Positions 11,239-24,100 of a DNA stretch of 28,812 bases are shown piece after piece; position 1 is the first letter of the stretch; each line of letters starts with the position of its first letter. Under the pieces are notes generated by a model. That model did not search any database and was not told the origin of the DNA. It saw only the letters and a program-made list of their open reading frames with translations. Source of the DNA: Apostichopus californicus (lineage: Eukaryota; Echinodermata; Holothuroidea; Aspidochirotida; Stichopodidae); assembly GCA_020650975.1 (NCBI GenBank), contig JAIPMN010001731.1:1-28812 (forward strand). The letters run 5' to 3'. The position numbers and the translations under genes are program-made.

Positions 11239-11750
11239 GTAGACACCAGGCCTCGACAAATACGGTCGCCATTGGCCAATGGCGACTAGAATTTTGCGAC
11301 TGGCGAGCAAAAAATGCATTACGCTCGACATTTTGGCGAGTGGCTCATTCGCTCACTGCCTTTATACAATAGGCTTACTAACTTGTGAGCCAATCAACAA
11401 AAGCCTAATGTTAAACATCACAGTAGAATTATCAAGTGCACTGTTACAAGTATGTCCTAAGGAACAAAGCAAGTCATAAACGATGTTTCACCGTTTTATA
11501 TTTTCATATATATCATGTTTTAAATACTTTAGATGAACACAATTTAAATAGATCGTTTTTGCTGTAAACAACTAACAGTAACACAATAACGCAATATCCT
11601 AAGTTAGGCCATACTACCTAGGCTTATATCACACAAACACTTAGCGAGAAAAATTGGCGAGTAAATTTAACGTTTTGGCGAGTAGAACTTTAGACTCGGT
11701 CGCCAGTTGGCGAGTAGTTTTAAAGATATTTGTCGAGGCCTGGTAGACAC
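11239..11750. mobile_element. non-autonomous hAT-type DNA transposon with target duplication
   Basis: The element spans 11247-11742 (496 bp). Its ends are CAGGCCTCGACAAATA at 11247-11262 and the perfect reverse complement at 11727-11742. Immediately outside, GTAGACAC occurs at 11239-11246 and again at 11743-11750, a perfect 8-bp target-site duplication. An 8-bp duplication with termini starting CAG is the hallmark of the hAT superfamily. Inside, GGCGAGT/GGCGAGC-type motifs recur near both ends, as expected of subterminal transposase-binding repeats. A 22-bp perfect palindrome lies at 11265-11286. No transposase frame is present, so it would need a transposase from elsewhere. The intact ends and duplication suggest a fairly recent insertion. 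Confidence 0.93.
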
Positions 11751-14318
11751 TGTACATAACTGACCATAAAACAGAAGTTGGGTTCTGTACAGTATACAAC
11801 AATTGATGTTTACTTCCAAACAAGCTGCAACCACCACACAAGGGCAACAAATTATTTCTGCAAATTGCTATACTTTAATAACTTCTGGAAATATTTATGC
11901 TGAATAAAAGTTGGCACCAATATTAAGTGTCTACACATATCACCTCCTTTCTCCCTAAAAAGTACACTAAAAAGCCTCAAGAAATATGACCAATGTGAGC
12001 AGGTGTATGACTCATACTGCTTAACCAAAATGGACCTGTATGATCGACTGTTCCATTTTGGAGCTGGTTCACAAAATGCAATGCAAGAATCATTATATTT
12101 TGTTCTTGAGTAAATCTGAATTCAATCAGAAACACCACCCATATTACTGGAAAGTGGACTGCATTGCTTGGACAGTTACCTAAAATGGAGAGCTACACCC
12201 ATGAAATATAAAAAATTGATTCCAACCGGTTTCAATATCCACAAAGAACAGGGGAGGTTGTTGCATGGGCATTTTATACCATGCAGCAGGAAATTTGCGA
12301 CTTGATTTCCAATACAAAAAAATCAACATTTATTTACATTTGATCAGTTGTTTCACTACATCTAACAAACCCAGTGTCATCTTCTCATAGACCCCCAATG
12401 ATTATGGAGGATATTGAATCAATTTTGTATTTTTTTTTTATCAGTTCCACAATGCCAAACTAAAATCTAGCTCCAAGTGACTGTCTCTGATATTTTTTGG
12501 CTTAGTTTGTTGATAATGCATCGTTGTAAGATCGATGTGCTTATCTCAAACTGTCAGTGTCATGTGTACGCGGCTTCTTTACGGCATGATTTCAGAAGCT
12601 GAATGAAACCCTCAAAGCTGCTGGAGTTCATGTCCCAATAGCTCATGTTTAATAACCAAAATGCCTCGGAGGAATAATGTAAATAGACTGTTACGACCAG
12701 CTACTTGGGAAACCGGGAATTCAAGATGATCGTGTAACTACTATGTGGCTGAACGGCCTTTAACAAATCTGTATTAATTCGGACTAATTAATCACCTTTT
12801 TGCAAACATTATGGATTTTCCTCCTTACTTCACTCTTTCAACAAACAACTGGCTTAATGACTTATCTTTATAAGTAGGTGAATGTCAAAATATGTGAGCA
12901 AGGGCCTATATCCAAAATCGACACTAAAATGCATTTTTAACGGTAACAGTACCAACAAAAACGGTGGGTATGACATGGATAATCTCTGCGGTACTTTCCG
13001 ATTGCCAGACATTTACCTTCGTTATTGCTACGACAAGACTTCCTAAATGCCAAGCTGTCTGTTGAGTGCAGATATATGGATGATAACAACTCCACCAAAA
13101 CACCCCTCTGCCAGCCCCCTGAGTCACTTGTGACAGACTTATGCACGAACTACAACCATATTTTTATTGGCCATGGGCTTGGCAACCTCCAGACAGTCGA
13201 AGATATAAAGAAAAGAAACCGTAAATAAACATTTTGGATTTGTAAAGAACCGTCGCAGAAATAACAGTGAGACTTTCAAGTTCATGAGCATCGGAGAGGC
13301 TCATCCGAGAAGAATTGCAAGTATAAACAGGATTCATGTCTGCGATGTAGGTCAAAGCCAGTGAAAATGACAAGCCTGGATGGGCCTTTCTTATTTATAG
13401 ATCTCAAATAAGATTTGTTCGTTTACATTGGGGCTCTCTGACCCCCCTCCACACAAGTCACCGCCAACAGAAGGATGTTTGATAAGAGCTGCTCTGACAA
13501 AGGTCTGGTACTGCAAACAAGTCTGGTGAAAGCCATCTTAAATCCCAAAATAGAGTCTCACTGGTTGTAGGAGATGATCCTCAAAACATAGCTGCCCCGG
13601 CTGAGCCGGTGAAAGCAGAGTACTTACCGAAATATGACATTGTTAACCGCACCTCTTGGCTGATCCATTTTGTAAACAGAGATCAGCATGTCACAAAGAC
13701 AAGATTGTTGTACAGAAGAGCATAAATTGCACATGTACCTAGGTTCAGGCTATCAAACTTTTCCAAATTCAAATTCCACTTTTTCCGGCAAGTACTGTAG
13801 TAACACATTTTTCTTTTCTTTTTCATTTATAAAGATGGCTTCCACCAGGTTTACCGACGATTACGATCTTGGCAATACAGCAGTATCGGACTTCATCTTG
13901 TGCCTGACAATTGTGTTATTCAAAAACTTTGAACAGTGTTTGATTGAAACAATGTTTGAGAAATCAAAACATGCAGATTCATCTAGTCAAGATGAATACC
14001 ACTACAAAGGACCAGAATTTGACGGTCACAGAAATGTGTGAGAAAATATAGGTTATCAAGAATTAATGTATCTAAGATTTTACCATTTATTATCATCTTC
14101 TAATTGTATTCAATGCCACTAGTATTGGTATTGTAGGTATCGGCTAACCTACCAAGTTACAGGTACAGTAGTAAGTTATAACTTCAATTTCAATATTTTA
14201 TTCTTTTGGTTGATTTATGATCAATTCTACCTTGATAAGAGCCCAGGCAATCCAAATAAACTGATTTCCATAATATGCCACTATTTTTTTTTTCTTCTGA
14301 TCTCGACACCCCCTCCAG
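11751..14318 (-). other. intronic sequence, no gene established
   Basis: Long intronic stretch. A 117-residue plus-strand open frame at 13688-14041 has no recognisable domain, is Ser/Phe/Asp-rich and has no matching splice signals, so it is left uncalled. A start codon followed by a strong donor on the minus strand (13668-13628) does not fit the phase of mib1. The last 40 bases carry a pyrimidine tract and AG that could serve a plus-strand exon at 14319. Confidence 0.45.
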
Positions 14319-14416
14319 CCCTCCAGAAGCAATGTACTGAATGTTACCAATGTTATGATTGTCGTTACCATGTGGCTGGTCGGACAAGGCTGGTTAACGA
14401 GTGTAGGAGGAGTTGA
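14319..14416 (+). CDS. candidate nested gene, terminal exon: cysteine-rich
   Basis: A T-rich then C-rich tract ending CCCTCCAG (14285-14318) precedes a frame that, entered in phase 1, reads LQKQCTECYQCYDCRY and then, after a short basic stretch, NECRRS and a stop at 14414-14416. The spacing is C-x2-C-x2-C-x2-C-x13-C. The phase matches the donor at 7682. Using the second AG, eight bases downstream (14325-14326), would create an in-frame stop at the junction, so only the first AG works. Joined, the product would be about 58 residues with seven cysteines after the signal peptide. An odd number may mean a dimer, a free thiol or an unseen middle exon. I know no family with this exact pattern. It could also be a chance frame. 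Confidence 0.3.
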
Positions 14417-15011
14417 TTGTACTATGATCACCTTCCCCCTAGTAGGCCCCGTGTCACGCTAGGAACATAACTGTCTCCATAAGCTCCCTGTAGGGGGTAT
14501 TTGGTAAAACTCTCAAGCAATATCTTAAGGTGTTGTGACAATGTTACATTGTTCTCTCTCTCTACTTCCATCTTTGGCAATCTTTGCACTTTAAAGAGGC
14601 ATATCGGCATCGATGGTATACGAGAGACCATGAACCGATTCCTTGTCTGTTATCTTGACAGCACCACCCTGGGTCCCTACCATTAAAAGGGATTGGCCAA
14701 GGGCAATGTGGGACTATGGCAAATGATTTCTGGCAAAACTTGTGTAGAAATACAGAAAACCTTGTTTCTTAATCAATTGCTTTCAGTATATTATTTCAGT
14801 GTCATGCAGAAACATAGTGAGCAATTTCCATCCTGACAGATGAGCTATGAACAAAAAAGGGGGAAGGAGGGCCCTCTGTTGTTTAATTGCCCCAATAGGA
14901 GGATCAAATTTTAAACGACTGGTATTACAACTGTTCCTTCATTAGCTTAGAATAAATCTAGGAAAGATTAGTTTAATATGTATAATAACCATATCTTGAA
15001 TCAGGAATAAA
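14417..15011 (+). other. possible 3' untranslated region with AATAAA signals
   Basis: This is the non-coding stretch after the candidate terminal exon. AATAAA occurs at 14951-14956 and 15006-15011, about 540 and 590 bases after the stop. These are reasonable poly(A) signals for a plus-strand transcript, but such hexamers are common in AT-rich DNA. No other feature is visible. Confidence 0.3.
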
Positions 15012-18000
15012 GCAAATATGGGATTTTTACATAGCATGTGTGCATTAAATAACAGGGAAGAATTTAACTTGAATCGATATGAAGGGCAGGCTAGTAGCAC
15101 AGGCAAACTTATACACAGACGGACAAACGGATTGCTATCGGGTCAAATCATTTATTAGTACCAATAGGTAATACTCATTCATTTCATAGTTCGTAAGAAT
15201 CATTCCATGAATACTCATTCTTAAAACTGATGCAGTAGGTAAAAAAACAAACTTATTACCAGAACGAAACTTTATAGTTTCCAAACAGCTTGGTTTCCTT
15301 TGGAAAGAATTATTAATATCGGCCTGGAAAGCAGTTAATGGTAAGAAATGATATCTACATGTGAAAAAAGCCTAATGATCTTTTAAGCACAATCTACACT
15401 TCATGAGGGGTGACTATCCAACCTAGTTTTAGAACGTATGGAAATTTTCGTTAAATAGACAGTTTTGGAGCCCTGGCCATTTCAGAAGGGAAAGAAACAT
15501 GTACTCCTCTCATAGATGCAAACCCTACTCACTATAAGCCGAACAGGCCTCGAAAACCTCCCAGTCGCTAGGTTTTATTGCTGCTCATGCCACTGACACC
15601 CCCTTTAACCAATTGATCATAGCATTGGAAATTATCAATTTAAGAATGTAGATCAAAAGTCTGACGGTGTGAAGGTTTGGCACTGGTTAAGGACCACATT
15701 AGCTTGTATAGTAGTCCTTCAAACAATGGAGCCAACAATAAAGATGGCCTTGCAATGAAAATATAAATGGTCGGAGATAAATCAATACTATCAGAGATGA
15801 TTTCCGTCGACAAGAACATACTGTACATATCTATTCAATTGTCCTTCTCTACGATCAAATCTATGATCAAAACTTCATGTAAGAATAATTACAATTTCGA
15901 GAATATCACGTTGCCCCTTTAACGAGAGTGGAATAAGACATACTATATTCCAAGGCACCAGATAAGAACCTTAATACTCACACAAGGTCCCTAGAACTTG
16001 ATAGGGTTCTGATAATAAGGAGAGAAAAAAGGGGGGGGGGCTAATTTCATCAATCAGAATCTATTTTCAGCTAATCTAAGTTTAACAATTATTAAACAAA
16101 AGATAACGAATCAAGTTACTATGTGTGTCAAGATACACTTAAGTACTGTACTTGCTGGTCCATGAAAATTGACAAACACTCTAAAATACTTGAGGTTTTA
16201 TGAGTGCAAAGAAAAGAGCAATTTTCGTAGAAACATTAAAACCAGCCCTTTCTTATTTCACTTTTGTTATTAAACTATGTAAACTGATAATTAAAAATTT
16301 AATAATGAAATTCTTTTATCATCACTGAGTTTTAATGACAACCAACTGTAGGTCAAAAATAACACTAGGCCTGCTTATCCTATCCTACACTAATTCATAT
16401 GCACCTGATATGTGTCCTTTTTTAACCATCCCACTAAAAATTGTTATGGCCAACGGGTTGGTGGCAAAAACAAACATATCCACATAGTTCTGTCAAATGG
16501 CAATCTTTGTTTTTGAGTAATAACTCGGTGTTTTGTAAAATCGCAGGCCATTGAAAGATCAAACTGGTTCAACTTCAAGATGTGGATATACAGTAGACTG
16601 TACCAAACTATTAAACTGAATAAAGAGTATAGTACTTAACCAATAAGCACACTGGTTTTCTTTCTAATGTATATTAAACAGCAGATTTTCCATCTCACTG
16701 CATAAGGAAATGAATATATCACATGGGACATAGGTATACTGTATGCAGGCTCTAGGCGGGATATAAGTGGGATGTTGGGTCTGAAAGAAGACAAAAGCAA
16801 GCAAACCATCAAGAATGAGATCATAATGTTGCATGGAGTGGGTACAATAATCTTATACTGTCAGTACACCAGTCTCTTTGGTTTCCTAGTCTGTTATCAT
16901 TATCGGACAGAAGAGACCAGCACATTTGAACGTGGTGGTAGACTTTTAATAATATGAAGGTTAAGATACAAGGACGATATCAAACAAGAGACTCGGCTGC
17001 AGGGTTCTGCCAATGTTCTCGAGGTATCAGATCGGTGTCGAGCGCTTCCTCGTAGCAAAGATATTCGGCATTGCCAATCGCTTTCCTCGGCCTCGGTTTC
17101 TCCCAGGGATAACATAGGCCTTGCTCCAATCAACAGAAACCAGATAAATGTTTTCAGTGAACAACAGCTTGGCTGACATACAGATATATCTTTGCCAGTC
17201 CCTTGACATTGAGAATGAGGAAACCAGGTGCACTAAGTAAATACAATTTAAATGCCACTCGCTCTAAAATTGTCCCAGAAAAGGGGCCCAGGTTGAGTGA
17301 ACGGGTACCAAAACGCCACAATGTGCAGTTAACATTTACTGATATGAAGCCATTAAAGTTTGTGTAAAGGAAGGTGGAGTGTTTCAGGGTCTTCTTAGAA
17401 ATTAGATTTGACGAATAACGAATGAACGCATTATCGGCTCAGACATGCCCAAAGTTAAACCCTCGGGGCTCTGGCACTACTGAAATGTCCCTGCAAGTTT
17501 CTCTTTAACGTTGAACTATAAAACAATACTTGTTGGCCATGACAACAGACGAAACATGACCACAATTCAATAAATCAGTAATTGGTCATAGACACAGAAA
17601 CATTTTAATTTTCACATTTTGAAACTGATCAATCTGGACTCAGGATTTCACAACGAAGATAATCTCCTATTCTGATGAGAGGATTGAGAAATATTTTAAA
17701 TAGCTCTTGCAAAGACCTTCGGGAAAAATGGCACCGCTCGCAACGGTAGATGTACCAACTAAATTAATTGGTACTCTGTTGCTACCAATGTAATTACTAC
17801 AATGTATGTACTTATTCTCCGAAATTCAGTTATTGTATAATGTTAGACCTCTACTCAAAGGAATTCATTTCCACATGGTAGAACTACAATGTTCATTTAT
17901 CTTGTTTACACATTGAAACTAAGTATAAAGTGAAAGTTCCGGTCATCTTTAACGAAACGGTTCCAATAATTACAATATCGCTATTATTGACCATGTTTAC

Positions 18001-19697
18001 AAAAAATTTCACATGTGCACAAAAAAATATACACAATAGCTTTCTGTTTCACACAATTTGCAAGTCCTTGTGCACTACATTCATACCTAACTATGCAATG
18101 TTTCAACCAAACAATTAAGTTTCTTGGACACCAATGACTTAATTCTCTAAATTAATTTCACTCTAGAGCAGCTGAGCAATGGTTGACTTTTCAACTTCTT
18201 CTGCGGGAGGAGATGTTCTACTTGTAATTTGTTTTTATGAATATTCATGACATGTTGTTTCCTCCCCGTACCCAACAGCTTGAAATGCAAAGTACTTCTA
18301 CACCCTGTCTACACCCCCCAAAAGTGAACAGTATAAATCACATGTACCTTCAGGGTTCGCACAGTCTACTGTACATAGGTAATTTACTAATGTACGTGCG
18401 GTTTGGAATGCTACCAGGAGATTCTGGCCACCAGAAACTGTACATAGGTCAACAAACCTAAATACCCTTTATTTGCTAACTCTGACTGAAAAGTGGCATG
18501 CGATCATAACATCAATCAACATGAAAAAAATTACACCCTTTATAACACAAATGGATATACCATGTCCCTTATTTCTTGCACGCGACAGCATACCGTACAG
18601 TACAGCGATCTTTATACCCAAACGGCCCCTGTGAAACGCTGGTATCCAAGCCAAGGTTAATCACCCTGACTATAACTTGGTATCAAGATATGACTTCCAA
18701 CTTTCTACTACCAATTGGACACTGTTGGACACTGGACATTGAAATAAAGACATATTTAGCCAAAAGAAAAAAAGACAACAACCATTATCCCTAACTTATA
18801 ATGTGAAAGGGCCATTAAAGGGCCTAACCTTTAGCAGTAGAATAACTGTATCCCTGCCCTGAATTTCAACTGATGACTCCCACCAGGTGATGAGTCTGTC
18901 TTGTGCAACACAAATATTCAAATATATATATAATACCATTCAACCAGCTCTGGTCCATATAACATTCTTGATTAGTAAATTTATGACATTCAGCATTTGA
19001 CGGAAAAGGTCATAGAATGTTACTTGGCCCCATTTTTTTCTCTCTGCAATCAGCTAGCTAAGATAGCAGACCTTCATAACTGACAATACATGTAAACACT
19101 CCATATATCTAACTAACAGCTAACAATCATCAAGGACAGACAAATTCACTTTACAGGACCATTTGGTCTAACCTTTGACATACAATCCCTCATTTCAATA
19201 TGTTAATGACCTACTGTACCAAATGTTGGCAATCCTGAATAGCATTGTTATTCCTTCAAATTGATTGACATTAACAGATGTTGCAATGAATAAGATATAA
19301 TCATTTCATACTTCCTGAAGTCTCAAGGTGACCTACATTGCCATTTACAGACTGCACAACTAACACCTCCTTTACTACTTTTAACTTGAAAAAAGAAAGA
19401 CCAGTACATCATCATAATAATAGGTCCTTGAGAGTCAGAAATTAAATGTTGCAAAAAAAGGATTGACCTCTTCTAGCAATGAAACAAGCACAACTATACA
19501 ATTATTGTTCACATCACACGCATCTATGCATCTACACTGAGCCTTCCAAAATCTTTCCCATCCCTTCTACCAAACCCTTCACCCACCCTCCCATCCCCAC
19601 CCATCACTGAATCTCATAATTAATACATAGGTAGTCCTTCACAATCCTTCACTCTCCCGTTACAGATGGGCAAGTTAAATAAAAACAGATGGGGCAG
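15012..19697 (-). other. intronic sequence, no genes recognised
   Basis: AT-rich intron of mib1. It holds a ten-base G run after six A at 16025-16040, and a pyrimidine-rich, C-run stretch at about 19555-19610. TACTGTAC-like words are frequent. Short open frames on both strands show no known domains. At about 18938-18950 the bases TTCAACCAGCT match the 3' half of miR-133, but the seed half does not match. Confidence 0.5.
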
Positions 19698-21195
19698 TAA
19701 ATACATACAGTCATTTAATACGTAGAGTCATACATATGGTCATTAATGCATAGTCATACATAGTCATCAATACATAGAGTCATACATTCATTCAAACATA
19801 GAGTCAAACATACAATCATTAATACATAGAGTCATGCATACAGTCATACATAGAGTCATACATACAGTTATTCATACATGAATACATACAGTCATTAATA
19901 CAAAGAGTCATACATATAGTCATTAAAACATAGTCATACAATACATAGATTCATACGTGTAAGCAGTCATTAATACAAAGTCATACATACATTAATACAT
20001 AGAGCCATACATACAGTCATGAATACATATAGTCATACATATATTCATTAATACATATTCTTACATACAGTCATTAATACAAAGTATACATTAATACATA
20101 TAGCCATACATAGAGTCATAGTACATAGAGTCATTCATACTGGACTTCATTAATACAAAGAGTCATACATACAGTCATCAATACATAGTCATACATACAG
20201 TCAGTAATACATACAGTAGAGTCATACATACAGTCATTAATACAAAGTATACATTAATACATATAGCCATACATAGAGTCATAGTACATAGAGTCATTCA
20301 TACTGGACTTCATTAATACAAAGAGTCATACATACAGTCATCAATACATAGTCATACATACAGTCAGTAATACATACAGTAGAGTCATACATACAGTCAT
20401 TAATACAAAGTCATACATACATTAATACATAAAGCCATACATAGAGTCATTACACATAGTCATACATAAAGTCATTAATACATACAGTCATACATACAGT
20501 CATCAATACATAGAGTCAAACATACAGTCATTAATACAAAGTCATACATACATTAATACATAAAGCCATACATAGAGTCATTACACATAGTCATACATAC
20601 AGTCATCAATACATAGAGTCATACATAAAGTCATTAATACATACAGTCATACATACAGTCATTAATACATAAAGTAAAACATACAGTCATTAATACAAAG
20701 TCATACACACATTAATACATATAGCCATACATACAGTCATTAATACATAGAGTCATACAAACAGTCATTAATACATAGAGTCATACATAGAGTCATACAT
20801 AGTCATTCATACATGTATAGAGTCATACATAGTCATTCATACATGTATAGAGTCATACATACAGTCATTAATACATAGAGTCATACATAGAGTCATTAAT
20901 ACATAGTCATACAAACAGTCATTAATACATAGAGTCATACATAGAGTCATACATAGTCATTCATACATGTATAGAGTCATACATAGTCATTAATACATAG
21001 AGTCATACAAACAGTCATTAATACATATAGTCATACATATAGTCATACATAGTCATTCATACATGTATAGAGTCATACATAGTCATTCATACATGTATAG
21101 AGTCATACATACAGTCATTAATACATAGAGTCATACATAAAGTCATACAAACAGTCATAAGTACAAAGAGCCATACATACTGTACAGTACAGTCA
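19698..21195. repeat. AGTCAT-word tandem array, about 1.5 kb
   Basis: A long array built from short alternating words of about 10 to 16 bases: ACATAGAGTCAT, ACATACAGTCATTAAT, and variants with AAAGTCATAC. Higher-order duplications are visible. For example, the block starting AAAGTATACATTAATACATA at 20081 recurs at 20244, a 163-bp period that includes the rare phrase CATACTGGACTTCATTAATA. Towards the right end a module containing the palindrome ATACATGTAT repeats about every 30 bases. Both strands are full of stops, so it is not coding. It lies in the 18-kb mib1 intron. Confidence 0.96.
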
Positions 21196-24100
21196 TTAAA
21201 AACAAGGAAAGCTGCAGGTAACATGTCAAAATGCAGGGATGGCATCATTGAATGTTTTTTTTTTCACTATGAGCATAACAAAAAAAATGTTTGACTGCTT
21301 GATGGTTGCACAACTCATCAGCACCTTGAAGAGGGCCTCATGTGTAATTTGGTAGAGCTCACACAGAGGTATTATGCAAGTTCTACTCTCCGAGATATTG
21401 GACGTCATAGGCTCAAGCTCTAATGCTACCTCTCCATGGGGAACAGCTCAGAAATTAACAAAGGGATGCCTCATATGGTGCACTCCAATGCGACCATGGG
21501 GTAAATCTACAGGGACAAAGCTTTCCTCAGTCAAAATGTTGCTCAGGTTACATAAACAGACACACATGAAGTACAACGATACACAATCTCATCATTTCCA
21601 TTTGTTGGCATTTTAGTTTAATTTCCTACTTTTCATCTCATTATATTATTTAAACTAATAAGACATTTAAAAAGGTATTTCTATCCACGATGCTACTTTA
21701 TCAGATCATTTTAGCATGGAACCATTAATTAATTAACGGTGGTATTTGATCAGGAACATGTTATATCTCTCTGCCTGATGTGGTATCGAGCTATAAAGGG
21801 CACAAAACAGAAATTAAATGATGCAGATCGTTGTTTTTCTTCTCAATATCGATGTGACAGGTCATAGGAAGCAATGAAGCAGGCTAAAAAGCCTCAGATA
21901 GCTTCATTTAGCACTGCTATGGAACTATGTCAATTATAACATGTCATTCGCAAGCCACGTTGTGGTTAACAGAGGTTGAAAGTGTTTCTGTCGATTGAGG
22001 ACACATCAAGTGGCCTAGTTAATAAACCGAAGAGTGGCAGGTGATCTTCCAGTCAAACAAGCGGTTGCCCTACAAAACCAGGTCAGTGTTTGAAAAGTAA
22101 TAAGGTGGTGCGATCTTCTTCCAGACAGATGAATGGCTAACGACAGATACTACCACACAAATCAACTTTACTCTTTAGCTAACCTTGACCTTCCTACTTA
22201 ACACTATATTAATTATCGTCTGCCAACGAAACTATCCTAATGCATATCTATAAGCACTGCGTGCTGTCACTAACCCGCAAGTTAAGTATTTCAACACAGG
22301 TAGTTAGCTGGCTGTAAAACGCCATACTTGGAACCAAACTTCAGTTTTTAATTTTAGCCATATCTTACATTCATGCACAATAATCTGAAGAATGATTGGG
22401 TCAGGATTTCTTCTAGAACATGTCAAATCTATTCTAGTCCAATAGTATTTGCTTTCTGCTCACAGTTCTTACAAACGGTATCTCTTTTATGACAAACTGA
22501 AGACAACCGACCACAATTGACAAACCTTAATTTTCTTCTCCACCACTTTCTAAATATATATCGCTGCACATTGATACTGATATTAACCTTTCATCAGAAA
22601 TGAATTCAAACAGAGATGCCCTGTCACTTAAAACCATGCACCCCACACAAACATTTCAAAGCAACTCCCAAATATGCTAGGATGCGGGCCTCACTTGGCC
22701 AGTGGCCCAGGCGACTAGCTGTTCATCCATAAACCTATCTACCAAGTCTATAGAGAGCCAAAATTCTTATTGTGCATTGTCTTTTCTGATTGATTTGCTT
22801 TGGACATGTTCCAAAATTAGAGTTTAATGGGCAATTAGACCAGTGTGACTCACGCATAGGTCCGTACATACTATAAATCATTTAGTCCACATATTGACAA
22901 GAGACATCTTATATAAACCATAAATCCTTTGGTTCATATATTGATGCAAGACATGTAAACATGTTTACCTGGCTATAGAATCCATGAAATACAGAACTTC
23001 AGCTTACTTCCAAGTAGATGGTGGAATACTTCTTGTCCCAATGATGTATTTGTACACAAATGGAAGTCTCGGGGGAAGGTCAGCACTTGGGCATTCGTGA
23101 TATATTACATTTCTTGTTTCTACCACCTTTGGTTGACAGAAATACTTAAACTGACAAATTCCTATGATCAACTATCACATGACCTGTTTGGTCCAATAGC
23201 ATTTAATCTAGCAGCAACAACTATATATCACTTGACAGAGTATGTACTACAGTAAGAATGGCTAAGAACATGCCATGTTTTAGTCAACACCATTACATTT
23301 TAGGTTACCATCGAAAAGTTAAGCTCATCTTCGCAGCTATAACCAAAGGCAAAGTTATCACAGGAGATCATGTATTCAACAACAACAACAAAAAACCTAA
23401 CGTTTCATGGTTTAACCATTCTAAACGCAAACCAGTTTTGACAAGCTGAGGTTTCGGTCAGTTTTACAGATTACAACAAACTGAAAAAAAACACTCTGAT
23501 GAGAGGGACTTGCTTTCTGCCTTTTCACTAAATTGACAATATCGAAGAGAAGCAGTACCGACCAGGGGAGGTTCTAAGCTGTGAACTCCAAACATGACAT
23601 ATGATGCTAATGCAAGCAACAACTGTAACATAACATGCAGCTTATAGCATGCTGTACAAAGCTTGTGTCTTATAATACACTGTGCAGTGTCAAATAATGG
23701 CCTAGAGTTTTTTTGCAATATCGAGGTGAAAGTCTTCAATCATGGTATATTGCAATATGCAGTGTTGTAGCTAAGCCGGTCGGCGCCAGTCGGATTTGGC
23801 CAGCACTAACGTTTGCCGACCGGTACTCCAAGTGAAAATTGCTCGGACTTCTGATCGACCAGTACAAAATTCAGCAAATAGTGTCACAAATTACTGTTAA
23901 AGAAATCCCTCTCACTTAAAACTGACTTGATCGTTGGAAAAATAATATAAATAACGAAATCGGAAGGTCACTGTGCTGTTCGACCGCAACTATAAACAAA
24001 CTGAATTACTGAATATCGCTACTCAGTACGTTAGCGCTATCTTGAACACCAATTACGCGAACGTGTGTGTGGCATACAATCATCGTATTACTTGTATCGT

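Noticed and set aside
13628..13668. Start codon followed by 13 codons and a strong GTAAGTA donor on the minus strand, like an alternative first exon of mib1
   Set aside because: It ends in phase 2 while the next mib1 exon (D) needs phase 0, and no other compatible exon was seen.
13688..14041. 117-residue plus-strand open frame, the longest non-repeat frame apart from the repeat-derived one
   Set aside because: No recognisable domain, no signal peptide and no splice context. A frame of this length by chance is plausible in 28.8 kb of sequence.
18930..18960. TTCAACCAGCT, identical to the 3' half of miR-133
   Set aside because: The seed half of miR-133 is absent, and the seed is the conserved part. 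Taken as chance.
21290..21440. GGTAGAGCTC and GGCTCAAGCTC, like A and B boxes of a tRNA-derived repeat
   Set aside because: The spacing is too long and both boxes are imperfect; weaker than the candidate at 25307-25367.
23760..23790. CAGTGTTGTAGCTAAG, like a hAT terminus
   Set aside because: No inverted partner end or target duplication was found nearby.
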